The notes beneath the pieces were generated by a model. The model made no database searches and was not told the origin of the DNA. It was given only the letters and a program-made list of their open reading frames with translations. Source: Pandoraea sp. ASV26 (GTDB taxonomy: Bacteria > Pseudomonadota > Gammaproteobacteria > Burkholderiales > Burkholderiaceae). From it: 39,696 bases of DNA. A program made the position numbers and the translations under genes. The DNA lies in assembly GCF_016428915.1 (NCBI RefSeq), contig NZ_JAELTP010000051.1, positions 1-39,696 of the forward strand. Reading direction: 5' to 3'. This document shows positions 25,354 to 33,058 of this stretch, piece by piece; positions within the stretch are counted from its first letter, which is position 1, and every line of letters begins with the position of its first letter.

Positions 25354-26748
25354 GTGTCCCATTCGCCCATTACGCCATCTGCACCGCCTGCCGCCGCGAC
25401 GTCGGCGCACGCCGGCGCTCCTGCTACCGCGGGTCGTGCCACCTGGGGCTCGCGCCTGGGCTTCGTACTGGCGGCTGCCGGTTCCGCCGTGGGGCTTGGT
25501 GCCGTCTGGAAATTCCCCTACGTCGTGGGTATGCACGGCGGCGGCGCGTTTCTGATCGTGTATCTCGGTTGCGTACTCTCGTTGGGCGTTGCGCTGTTGC
25601 TTGCCGAGATGACCATCGGCCGGTTGACGGGCAAGTCCGTCACGACGGCATTGCGTGAATTGGGCGGACGCCGCTGGGCATGGGTTGGACGCGTCGCCAC
25701 CTTCAACGCCTTTGCGATCCTGTCGTTTTACGTCGTGGTCGGCGGCTGGACGGTGGCGTATCTGCAACGTGCGATCACCGGCACGGTGCTGGCTGCCGAC
25801 ACGGAACGTCTGGTCAGCGAGTTCTCGGCCTTCATCGCGGACCCGGTCGCGTCGCTCGTGAGCATGGGGGTGTTTCTGTGGCTGACGGGCATCATCGTCG
25901 CCGCCGGGGTGCAGAAGGGCATCGAGCGTGCAGGCAAGTGGCTCATGCCCGCGCTGTTCATCCTGATGCTGCTGGTCATCGCCCGCGCGCTTACGTTGCC
26001 GGGGGCCATGGCCGGTGTCGCGTGGTTTCTCACGCCGGACTTCTCTGCCATTTCGGGCAGTACCTTGCTCGAAGCACTGGGGTTGGCGTTCTTCTCGCTG
26101 TCGTTAGGGGCCGGCATGATCGTGGTCTACGGCTCGTATCTGCCCAAGGACGCGCGACTGGCGGGCTCGGCCGTCTGGGTGGCAACCCTCGCAACGCTGG
26201 CCTGCTTTCTCGCCGGCCTGATGATTCTGCCGGCCGTGTTCGCCTTCGGGGTGGCGCCGAATGCCGGACCGGGCCTGACCTTCATCACGATGCCTGCGAT
26301 TTTCGCGCAGATGCCCTTCGGTCATCTCGTGGCGATCGCGTTCTTCCTGTTGCTGCTGTTTGCGGCGCTGACGTCGGCGGTCTCGCTGTTCGAGCCGGTC
26401 ACGGCGTTCCTCATCGATGAGTACCAATGGCGTCGCGGACCGGCCGTGCTCGCCGTGCTGCTGGCGACGTTCGCCTTCGGCGCACCGGCCGCGCTGTCGT
26501 TCGGTGTGTGGTCGGACGTGCGTCTCTTCGACCGTACGATCTTCGATCTGATGGACTTCGTGACCGTCAATCTGCTCATGCCGGCGGGCGGATTGTGCGT
26601 AGCGCTCTTCGTTGGCGCACGCATCTGGCCGTCGGCACGTACCGTACTCGAGGGCACGCGCGCTCAGTGGTTCGTGCCGGTGTGGCGCGGGTTGTTGCTC
26701 GTTCTCACGCCCGTCGCGATCTTCGGCGTCTGGTATCAGAGCCTCTGA
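25354..26748 (+). CDS. Sodium:neurotransmitter symporter (NSS/SNF) family transporter
   Basis: A 464-residue inner-membrane transporter of the LeuT-fold NSS family. TM1 holds the family signature WGSRLGFVLAAAGSAVGLGA then VWKFPYVVGMHGGGAFLIVY, with the unwound Gly-rich stretch and the sodium-site region. TM6 (LGLAFFSLSLGAGMIVVYGS) contains the second unwound segment. About 11-12 membrane helices are present. It probably imports an amino acid or related amine with Na+. The start is GTG at 25354, preceded by GGAGGAGA 3 bases upstream; the frame extends to 25231 but without a ribosome-binding site. The 262-base gap upstream shows no gene or clear promoter. Confidence 0.9.
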   Translation: MSHSPITPSAPPAAATSAHAGAPATAGRATWGSRLGFVLAAAGSAVGLGAVWKFPYVVGMHGGGAFLIVYLGCVLSLGVALLLAEMTIGRLTGKSVTTALRELGGRRWAWVGRVATFNAFAILSFYVVVGGWTVAYLQRAITGTVLAADTERLVSEFSAFIADPVASLVSMGVFLWLTGIIVAAGVQKGIERAGKWLMPALFILMLLVIARALTLPGAMAGVAWFLTPDFSAISGSTLLEALGLAFFSLSLGAGMIVVYGSYLPKDARLAGSAVWVATLATLACFLAGLMILPAVFAFGVAPNAGPGLTFITMPAIFAQMPFGHLVAIAFFLLLLFAALTSAVSLFEPVTAFLIDEYQWRRGPAVLAVLLATFAFGAPAALSFGVWSDVRLFDRTIFDLMDFVTVNLLMPAGGLCVALFVGARIWPSARTVLEGTRAQWFVPVWRGLLLVLTPVAIFGVWYQSL

Positions 26749-26797
26749 GGCGAGCGCGGACGGGCCATCGTGTCCGTCCGTGATGCTGCGATGCCGA

Positions 26798-26859
26798 CGG
26801 ATCGGGAGGGAACCACGGGTGAATCTCCGGCGAATCCCCTCCCGCATCCGAATAACCCG
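26798..26859. repeat. Interleaved inverted repeats between convergent genes
   Basis: CGGATCGGGAGGG (26798-26810) pairs with CCCTCCCG-C-ATCCG (26837-26850) with one bulge. ACGGGT (26815-26820) pairs with ACCCGT (26854-26859). The pairs interleave as a-b-a'-b', a pseudoknot-like order. It lies between the convergent symporter and gor ends and may act as a terminator, although no T-run follows. Confidence 0.4.
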
Positions 26860-26885
26860 TGAAGCGCCCGTGAATCACTGACCGA

Positions 26886-28247
26886 TCACGAGACCGGCGT
26901 TCGCATCGTCACCCACTCTTCGGCGGCCGTCGGGTGTACCGCGAGCGTGCGGTCGAAGTCGGCCTTGGTCGCCCCCATCGACAGCGCCACACCGAGTAGT
27001 TGCACTTGCTCGCCCGCGTGATCGCCCACCATGTGCGCGCCGACGATCTTGTCGGTGGCGCCGTCGACCAGCAGCTTCATCAGAATCTTCTCCTGACGGC
27101 CCGACAGCGTTGCCTTGAGCGGGCGGAACGACGCCTTGTAAACCTTCAGTTGCGAATACTGCGCGCGCGCGTCGCTCTCGGTCAGGCCCACGACACCGAT
27201 CTCGGGGGTGCTGAATACGGCCGTCGGAATCAGCTTGTGGTCGACCCGTGTCGTGCGCTCGCCGAACACCGTATCGGCAAACGCCTGACCCTCGCGAATC
27301 GCCATCGGCGTGAGGTTGACCCGGTCGGTCACGTCGCCGACTGCAAAGATCGACGGCACGTTGGTCCGCGAGAATTCATCGACGATCACGGCGCCTTTTT
27401 CGTTCAGTGCCACACCGCTCGCCGCGAGGCCAAGCCCTTGGGTGTAAGGCACGCGTCCGGCTGCGCTCAGCAGTACGTCGGCGTCGTGCGTGCTGCCGTC
27501 GGACAGCGTGATGCGCAAGTGGTCCTGCGCCTTGTCCGCGCGCGCAACGGTGCGCTCCAGCAAGACCTCGATGCCGCGCTCCCGATAGGCGGCTTCGAGG
27601 GCGGTGCGCACTTCCTCGTCGAAGCCGCGCAGCAGGTGCGGGCCGCGATGCACGAGCGTGACTTTCGAGCCGAGTCCGGCGAACACGCCCGCGAACTCCA
27701 CGGCGATGTAGCCGCCGCCGATGATCGTAATGCGCTCGGGGAGCGATTCGAGATGAAACACTTCGTTCGACGAGATGGCATGCTCACGACCGATGAAGTG
27801 AGGTTGATCCGCCGGTTTGCCACCGGTGGCGATCAGAATGTTGCGGGCGGTGATGCGCTCGCCCGTGGCGGGCAACACCACCGTGTGCGGACCTTCCACC
27901 ACGGCACGCGCCGCGATGAGCTCGGCGCCTGCGCGCTCCAGATTGGCCCGGTAGATGCCTTCGAGCCGGGCGATTTCGGTGTCTTTGCGCGAGATGAGCG
28001 TCTTCCAGTCGAACCTGGGGGAGGGCACTTGCCACCCGAAGCCCGCGGCATCTTCGAACTCGTCGGCGAAGCGGCTCGCGTAGACCAGCAACTTCTTCGG
28101 CACGCACCCTCGAATGACGCAGGTGCCGCCGACACGAAACTCCTCGGCCACTTTCACGCGTGCGCCATATTGGGCCGCGACGCGCGCTGCGCGCACACCG
28201 CCGGAACCGGCACCGATCACGAAAAGATCCACATCGAACTGGGGCAT
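26886..28247 (-). CDS. gor: Glutathione-disulfide reductase
   Basis: A 453-residue FAD enzyme. It has the FAD-binding IGAGSGG (residues 11-17), the redox-active disulfide Cys43/Cys48 in GTCVIRGCVPKK, and the NADPH-binding GGGYIAVEFAG with following basic residues (HRGPHLLRGFDEE) typical of glutathione reductase. The catalytic His438/Glu443 pair is in HPTAAEE near the C-terminus. It reduces GSSG to GSH with NADPH in the cytoplasm. The NADPH-site basic residues and the CVIRGCVPKK form separate it from lipoamide dehydrogenase. It is a single minus-strand gene. Its upstream region contains an 8-base tandem repeat about 50-90 bases before the start. Confidence 0.95.
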   Translation of the reverse strand: MPQFDVDLFVIGAGSGGVRAARVAAQYGARVKVAEEFRVGGTCVIRGCVPKKLLVYASRFADEFEDAAGFGWQVPSPRFDWKTLISRKDTEIARLEGIYRANLERAGAELIAARAVVEGPHTVVLPATGERITARNILIATGGKPADQPHFIGREHAISSNEVFHLESLPERITIIGGGYIAVEFAGVFAGLGSKVTLVHRGPHLLRGFDEEVRTALEAAYRERGIEVLLERTVARADKAQDHLRITLSDGSTHDADVLLSAAGRVPYTQGLGLAASGVALNEKGAVIVDEFSRTNVPSIFAVGDVTDRVNLTPMAIREGQAFADTVFGERTTRVDHKLIPTAVFSTPEIGVVGLTESDARAQYSQLKVYKASFRPLKATLSGRQEKILMKLLVDGATDKIVGAHMVGDHAGEQVQLLGVALSMGATKADFDRTLAVHPTAAEEWVTMRTPVS

Positions 28248-28295
28248 TACTGACTCCTTGATGACATGCGGCGCGTCGAGCTGACAGGCTCATTC

Positions 28296-28334
28296 GGACA
28301 GCCGAACAGCCCGACAGCCCGGCAGCCCGGCAGC
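28296..28334. repeat. 8-base tandem repeat upstream of gor
   Basis: About five imperfect copies of an 8-9-base unit (consensus GACAGCCC; the last copies read GGCAGCCC and GGCAGC). It lies 49-87 bases upstream of the gor start, within its likely leader or promoter. Confidence 0.6.
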
Positions 28335-28512
28335 ATTACGACGACCATCGCTTCTGGCGTTGAGCGATTGTGCCAGAGACCCGCTCGGAACGTCGTCGTC
28401 TCCCCCGTGCTTTCAGAGTCATCCGAGACCGAATTCAGCGACCGCCTCATATCCGCGCGTCACACGGCGGGCGACTCGTCAATCCGGGTTTTCGCACGGT
28501 CGTGCGCTTCCT

Positions 28513-28526
28513 TTGATTCACATCAA
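28513..28526. promoter_or_regulatory. Perfect FNR/ANR box
   Basis: TTGAT-TCAC-ATCAA is an exact match to the FNR/ANR consensus TTGAT-N4-ATCAA. GACAAT at 28549-28554 would be a -10 box placing the start near 28561, so that the FNR centre sits at about -41.5, the usual activating position for rightward transcription. On the left side no -10-like sequence is at the equivalent distance. Confidence 0.6.
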
Positions 28527-28655
28527 TGCGCCAGATGAAACGCAGGACGACAATCGAAGGCGTCGAGAGTCGAACAATGCTTCAACGGCGCGTGGCGGCC
28601 GGCCTGCAACGGGGTCGGGAAACGTTTCGCCGGTGATTCAATCGCGGCTGCCGGA

Positions 28656-28673
28656 TGTTTCTGAAATGAAACA
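28656..28673. repeat. TGTTTC-N6-GAAACA palindrome
   Basis: Inverted repeat of 6-base arms, AT-rich, between the FNR box and the secreted-protein gene. It may be a second operator or a leader hairpin. Apart from this and the FNR box, the 565-base gap between gor and 28813 shows no supported gene; the open frames in it lack ribosome-binding sites and family features. Confidence 0.35.
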
Positions 28674-28812
28674 CTTCTTCGGGATCGTCTTGGTATTACG
28701 CGAATGGTGGGAATAGAAGTGCATAAGAATCAAAAGGTTATTGATCGTGGTGCGAAATTTGCTGTGACTTTGTCAGGACAGGCGGAGTTGACCGCCGACA
28801 CGCGAGGATGTC

Positions 28813-29325
28813 ATGACGAAGTCGCTCCCCCGCCTGATGGGCGCCACGATGGCGTTGGCGCTGTGGTCTTGCTTCTGGATACCGGCATCGGCACATGCCG
28901 CGAGTCCGTCGAGCATCGGCAGGCATGCCGATGCTTCGGCAAGCGAGAAGACCTTAGCCGCCAATGCCAGACAGGGCACCCGGCCGTCGCGGGCCGCACG
29001 TGTAAAACGTGCGGCCCGAGCGCCGGCTTTCTCACCGCCGGGCTCACCCCCGCCGGCACTCGTCGGCGCAGCGCCGGCGCCGTGGCACGACGTGTTCGCA
29101 CAGGCGGGTGCCTGGGCGTCCGAACCGATCGTCGTCAGCGGACGGACCTTGGGCGACACGCTTGGCAACGCCGGGCTGACGAAGGGTTCGACGGGCATGA
29201 TTACCGGGCCTCGCGCCGGGTTGACGGGGCTGTATCAAACCGTCTGGCATCGTGCGCTTTCCAGTCCCGTGCTGAGCACCCAGCTCTTCGCCGGTTCTCC
29301 GGAATACTTCGGACTGCATTTCTAA
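28813..29325 (+). CDS. Hypothetical exported protein
   Basis: A 170-residue protein with a clear Sec signal (MTKSLPRLMGATMALALWSC, hydrophobic core, cleavage probably after ASAHA near residue 29). The mature part begins with a long low-complexity, basic Ala/Ser/Pro/Arg region (about 30-85). It ends with a more structured part of about 80 residues (DVFAQAGAWASEPIVVSGRT, TKGSTGMITGPRAGLTGLYQ, C-terminus AGSPEYFGLHF). I recognise no family. ATG 28813 has GAGGA 4 bases upstream. An overlapping frame (28704-29651) is longer but has no signal or start support. A rightward FNR-controlled promoter about 250 bases upstream may serve it. Periplasmic or secreted location is inferred. Confidence 0.6.
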   Translation: MTKSLPRLMGATMALALWSCFWIPASAHAASPSSIGRHADASASEKTLAANARQGTRPSRAARVKRAARAPAFSPPGSPPPALVGAAPAPWHDVFAQAGAWASEPIVVSGRTLGDTLGNAGLTKGSTGMITGPRAGLTGLYQTVWHRALSSPVLSTQLFAGSPEYFGLHF

Positions 29326-29647
29326 ACTGGCGGCCATCGCGGCAGGCATTGCGGCGGGACACGCTCGCGTGTCTCGTTCGATGGATTCGACGCGCATGTT
29401 TCGTTCATCGCAGGATTGATCGTCTGCCGACGCATCGTGTGTATCCGGACGGCGGCTACACGCGATCTCCCGACCCGGCTCAACGCGCGTCCCCCCCGTT
29501 TTTCGGAGGGGCTGGCCGTGGCGTGAGCCGTTCTCCCTTGCTTGCCTCGTCAAGATCAATGCGGTTAGGATTAACCCGCAGTTCAAGCGTGGCAGTTCCT
29601 CAAGACATGCCGACTGCCGGCATGCCATTCCGTTCTGGAGCCCCCTT
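29326..29647. other. Gene-free stretch of 322 bases
   Basis: Nothing with coding support is seen. It holds a weak promoter candidate (TTGCCT at 29542-29547, TAGGAT at 29566-29571, 18-base spacer) and an overlapping bulged inverted repeat (TGCGGTTA at 29560-29567 against TAACCCGCA at 29572-29580) that may be an operator for the transporter gene at 29648. Confidence 0.4.
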
Positions 29648-31138
29648 ATGAGCACGCCTGACGTTTCTGTGCAAAGTCATCCCCAGAAGAAAGCGGTTCC
29701 CATCGGATTGATCGCCGGCGTGATCGTGATGATCGCCGTGCTCCTGATTCCCATGCCCGATGACCTGCCGGTCGCCGGTCACCGCATGCTGGCAATTCTC
29801 GCGTTCGCCGTGGTCGTGTGGATCACCGAAGCGGTGTCGTATGAAGCGAGCGCCATCATCATTACGTCGTTGATGGCATTCCTCGTGGGGACCGCCCCCA
29901 CCGTGCAGGACCCCAGCGTCGAGTACGGCACGTCGCGTGCCATCAGCATGGCGCTCGCCGGCTTCTCGAACTCGGCGCTCGCGCTCGTGGCCGGGGCGCT
30001 GTTCATCGCGGCGGCCATGACGCTGACCGGACTCGACCGGCGCATCGCACTGGTCACGCTCTCGAAGATCGGCACCAGTACACGTCGTGTGATGATCGGT
30101 GCGGTTGCGGTCACGATCCTGCTCTCGCTCGTGGTGCCGAGTGCCACGGCACGCAGCGCCTGTGTGGTGCCGATCATGATGGGGGTGATTGCCGCCTTCG
30201 GCGTCGACAAGCGCTCGAACATCGCGGCCGGGGTCATGATTATCGTGGCGCAGGCGACGAGTATCTGGAACGTCGGCATCCAGACGGCCGCCGCGCAAAA
30301 CCTGCTGACCGTGGGCTTCATGGACAAGATGCTCGGCGATCGCATCACGTGGGCCGAGTGGCTGGTGGCAGGCGCGCCGTGGGCCATCATCATGTCGGTG
30401 ATTCTCGTGGTGCTCGTGCTCAGGATGATGCCGCCCGAGGCCGATGCCATCGCCGGTGGCAAGGAAGCGGTGGAAGCACAACTGCGTCAAATGGGGCCGA
30501 TGACGAGTGCGCAGAAGCGTCTGCTTGCCGTGTCGATCGGGCTGCTGCTGTTCTGGGCGACGGAAGGCAAGTTGCATCGCTTTGACACCACATCGGTGAC
30601 TTATGTCGGTCTGGTGGTGCTGATGCTGCCGCGCTTCGGCGTGATGACCTGGAAGGATGTGCAATCGCGCATTCCCTGGGGCACGGTGATCGTGTTCGGT
30701 GTGGGTATCAGTCTGGGTACCGCGCTCCTCACCACGCAGGCGGGTCAATGGCTGGGCAATCACGTGGTCGCGGCGACGGGGCTCGACTCGCTACCGACGC
30801 TGTGGGTCTTCGCGATTCTGGCCGCGTTCCTGATCCTGATTCATCTGGGTTTTGCCAGCGCGACGGCGCTCACCTCGGCCATGCTGCCGATTCTGATCGC
30901 GGTGCTGCAAACATTGCCGGGCGACTTCAACCGGTTGGGCATGACCATGCTGCTTGGCTTCACGGTGAGCTTCGGCTTCATCCTGCCGATCAACGCGCCG
31001 CAGAACATGGTGTGTCTGGGCACCGATACCTTTACCGCAAAGCAGTTCGCGAAAGTCGGCATCGTGGTCACGGTCGTGGGTTACGCGCTGCTGCTGTGCT
31101 TCGCTGCAACCTACTGGCGCTGGCTGGGCTGGTTGTAA
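29648..31138 (+). CDS. DASS/SLC13-type anion transporter
   Basis: A 496-residue inner-membrane protein with about 12 hydrophobic segments. It has the DASS layout: an N-terminal scaffold (MLAILAFAVVVWITEAVSYE), a first hairpin region with FSNSALALVAGALFIAAAMT and VPSATARSACVVPI, and a repeat-related C-terminal half ending in FGFILPINAPQNMVCLGTDT. The family carries di- or tricarboxylates, or sulfate, into the cell with Na+ or by exchange. The neighbouring 2-hydroxy-acid-type dehydrogenase suggests a hydroxy-carboxylate such as malate or tartrate, or a sulfonate analogue; this is inference. The start is the ATG at 29648, without a strong ribosome-binding site. The dehydrogenase follows after 27 bases. 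Confidence 0.87.
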   Translation: MSTPDVSVQSHPQKKAVPIGLIAGVIVMIAVLLIPMPDDLPVAGHRMLAILAFAVVVWITEAVSYEASAIIITSLMAFLVGTAPTVQDPSVEYGTSRAISMALAGFSNSALALVAGALFIAAAMTLTGLDRRIALVTLSKIGTSTRRVMIGAVAVTILLSLVVPSATARSACVVPIMMGVIAAFGVDKRSNIAAGVMIIVAQATSIWNVGIQTAAAQNLLTVGFMDKMLGDRITWAEWLVAGAPWAIIMSVILVVLVLRMMPPEADAIAGGKEAVEAQLRQMGPMTSAQKRLLAVSIGLLLFWATEGKLHRFDTTSVTYVGLVVLMLPRFGVMTWKDVQSRIPWGTVIVFGVGISLGTALLTTQAGQWLGNHVVAATGLDSLPTLWVFAILAAFLILIHLGFASATALTSAMLPILIAVLQTLPGDFNRLGMTMLLGFTVSFGFILPINAPQNMVCLGTDTFTAKQFAKVGIVVTVVGYALLLCFAATYWRWLGWL

Positions 31139-31165
31139 TCCGTGCCGATCGAACAAGGAGTCACA

Positions 31166-32218
31166 ATGCGAATCCCCCTGAACGACGCGACCGACTTCGG
31201 CCGGCAACTGCTGCTCGCACAAGGTGTGCCCGACGATATTGCGCTCGACGTTGCGCAGCATCTGGTCGAATCGGATCGGGTCGGTTATGCGAGCCATGGG
31301 CTCTCGATTTTGCCGACGTACCGCAAGGTGCTGGAGGACGGTCAGGTCAACCCGAGCGGGCGACCGAGCGTGCTCACCGATCACGGCAACCTGCTGCTGT
31401 ATGAGGGCAATCGCGGCTTCGGCCAGCACGTGGGCAAGTTGGTGGTCGAGCATGCCATCGCGCGAGCCTTCGAGAAGGGCGTGTCGATCCTCACGTTGCG
31501 CAACAGTCACCATCTGGGCCGGATGGGGCAGTATGGCGAGATGGCGGCGCACCAGGGGCTGGTGTTCATGGCGTTCACCAACGTGACGAACCGCCAGCCG
31601 ATGGTGGCCCCCTATGGGGGAAGCGAGCCGCGCCTGACGACGAACCCGCTATGCTTTGCCGGGCCGCTGCCGAACAGCCGTCCGCCGCTCGTGGTGGACA
31701 TGGCGACCAGCGCCATCGCGATCAACAAGGCGCGTGTGCTGGCCGCCGAGGGCAAGCCGGCACCGCCGGGCTCGTTGATCGACGGTCACGGGAATCCGTC
31801 GACCGATCCGAGTGCGCTTTTCAACGAACCGTTCGGGGCATTGCTGCCGTTCGGCGGCCATAAGGGCTATGCCTTGGGCATCGTGACGGAACTGCTCGCC
31901 GGCGTGCTCTCGGGCGGCGGCACGATTCAGCCGGAGCACCCGCGTGCGGGCGTGGCGACGAACAACATGTTCGCCATCGTGCTCAATCCGCAGGTCGATT
32001 TTTCGGCGACGTGGCGCTCGCACGAGGTCGAGGCGTTCATCGATTATCTGACGTCCTGCCCGCCGCAACCGGGTTTCGACCGTGTGCAGTATCCGGGGGA
32101 ATACGAGGCCGAGAACCGCAAGAAACATCACGACCACGTCGATCTCACGCCTACGATCTGGGCGTCGTTGATGACGATGGCCGGGGAGCTTGGTGTTGCG
32201 CCGCCGCGCACGTTATAA
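31166..32218 (+). CDS. Malate/L-lactate dehydrogenase-like oxidoreductase (Ldh_2/YjmC family)
   Basis: A 350-residue NAD(P)-dependent dehydrogenase of the type-2 malate/lactate family (YiaK, YbiC, ComC, AllD), unrelated to classical Rossmann malate dehydrogenase. The catalytic-region signature is SHHLGRMGQYGEMAA (about residues 114-128), and the C-terminal cofactor motif is GGHKGYALGIVTELLAGVLS. Members oxidise 2-hydroxy acids such as malate, lactate, sulfolactate, ureidoglycolate or diketogulonate; the exact substrate is not resolved. ATG 31166 has AAGGAG 6 bases upstream; eight in-frame codons before it are rejected. It is probably cotranscribed with the DASS-type transporter, giving an import-and-oxidise pair. 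Confidence 0.92.
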   Translation: MRIPLNDATDFGRQLLLAQGVPDDIALDVAQHLVESDRVGYASHGLSILPTYRKVLEDGQVNPSGRPSVLTDHGNLLLYEGNRGFGQHVGKLVVEHAIARAFEKGVSILTLRNSHHLGRMGQYGEMAAHQGLVFMAFTNVTNRQPMVAPYGGSEPRLTTNPLCFAGPLPNSRPPLVVDMATSAIAINKARVLAAEGKPAPPGSLIDGHGNPSTDPSALFNEPFGALLPFGGHKGYALGIVTELLAGVLSGGGTIQPEHPRAGVATNNMFAIVLNPQVDFSATWRSHEVEAFIDYLTSCPPQPGFDRVQYPGEYEAENRKKHHDHVDLTPTIWASLMTMAGELGVAPPRTL

Positions 32219-32329
32219 GTCTCGCGAAGGAAACGCGTCCTCGCGTCGCCCTTTGTGCGACGATGGCAATACCGAAAAAATGCAGGGATTTGAGCGATGC
32301 CGTTGGCATTGCAGGGAGAAGTGAAAGGC

Positions 32330-32755
32330 ATGGCATTACTCAAGGTCGACGTGGTGAGTACCGAGCGGGCAATATTTTCGGGCGAGGCACGCTTCGTCGC
32401 GGTGCCGGGAACCTCGGGAGAGTTGGGCGTGCTTCCCGGGCACACACCGTTGCTCACGGCGGTCCGCCCCGGCACCGTTCGGATTGAAACGGACGACGGC
32501 GCGGATACTTTCCTGTACATCGCCGGGGGGTTCGTCGAAATTCAACCCGATCGGGTGACGATTCTTGCCGACACCGCCATGCGTGCCGAAAATCTCGACG
32601 AAGCGCGCGCGCAGCGGGCTCGCGAAGAGGCCAAGGCGCTGCTCGAGACGCAGGCGAGCAATATCGATTACGCCAAGGCACAGGCAGAACTGACCGAAGC
32701 CGTGGCGCAGTTGCAGGCGATCCGGCGCCTGCGCAAACAGAAGGAGTCTCGCTGA
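32330..32755 (+). CDS. atpC: F1F0 ATP synthase epsilon subunit, stand-alone copy
   Basis: A 141-residue protein clearly of the F1 epsilon family. The N-terminal beta-sandwich carries the diagnostic [19 protein letters not shown], then [20 protein letters not shown], and the C-terminal two-helix hairpin is present ([19 protein letters not shown], then [17 protein letters not shown]). Epsilon couples rotation of the gamma stalk and inhibits ATP hydrolysis. ATG 32330 has AAAGG one base upstream with GGGAG further upstream; the frame is open from 32297. It is odd because the upstream neighbour is a 2-hydroxy-acid dehydrogenase and no other atp gene is present. It is therefore either a second, diverged epsilon or a displaced sole copy. 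It is followed by a strong terminator. Confidence 0.92.
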   Translation: MALLKVDVVSTERAIFSGEARFVAVPGTSGELGVLPGHTPLLTAVRPGTVRIETDDGADTFLYIAGGFVEIQPDRVTILADTAMRAENLDEARAQRAREEAKALLETQASNIDYAKAQAELTEAVAQLQAIRRLRKQKESR

Positions 32756-32834
32756 GACGGCAACACCCATCCAGTCACACGCGCCAACGCCGGTACCGGC
32801 GTCGCGTCATCGCCGTCCCGCGATAGCAGGTAAG

Positions 32835-32867
32835 ACGGGCAGTCCTCACGGGCTGCCCGTTTTTTTT
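32835..32867 (+). terminator. Strong intrinsic terminator after atpC
   Basis: ACGGGCAGTCC and GGGCTGCCCGT form an 11-bp stem (one G-T pair) with a short loop, immediately followed by eight T. It lies 79 bases after the atpC stop and separates it from the crotonase operon. Confidence 0.92.
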
Positions 32868-32952
32868 CGTCTCACGAGGTGCAACCGCCTGAGGTAAACC
32901 CCGAGGCGATTCAACTTGCGTCATTTTTTTGAAGTCACTATATTTCTTTCAA

Positions 32953-32984
32953 ATAACTGTTATTGCACTGAGATAACTGTTTAT
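32953..32984 (+). promoter_or_regulatory. Twin ATAACTGTTAT operator-like repeats upstream of the crotonase gene
   Basis: ATAAC-T-GTTAT (32953-32963) is a perfect palindrome and is repeated as ATAACTGTTTAT at 32973-32984, exactly 20 bases (two helical turns) further on. The surrounding 60 bases are unusually AT-rich. The pair lies 75-106 bases before the start codon and is the likely control site of the operon. The regulator is not in the window. Confidence 0.5.
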
Positions 32985-33058
32985 GAGAAGTGTGGTGGCC
33001 GCCTTGTCGCCATCTCAATGCACGCGTGATGTCACGCGTCGGTGCCCTTGGAGTTCAA

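Noticed and set aside
28526-28636. A 36-codon ORF starting inside the FNR box
   Set aside because: No ribosome-binding site, Arg-rich random composition, and its start codon overlaps the regulatory site.
28704-29651. A 315-codon open frame overlapping the exported-protein gene
   Set aside because: No ribosome-binding site or family features; the overlapping frame at 28813 has a signal peptide and a better start. Long spurious frames are common at this GC content.
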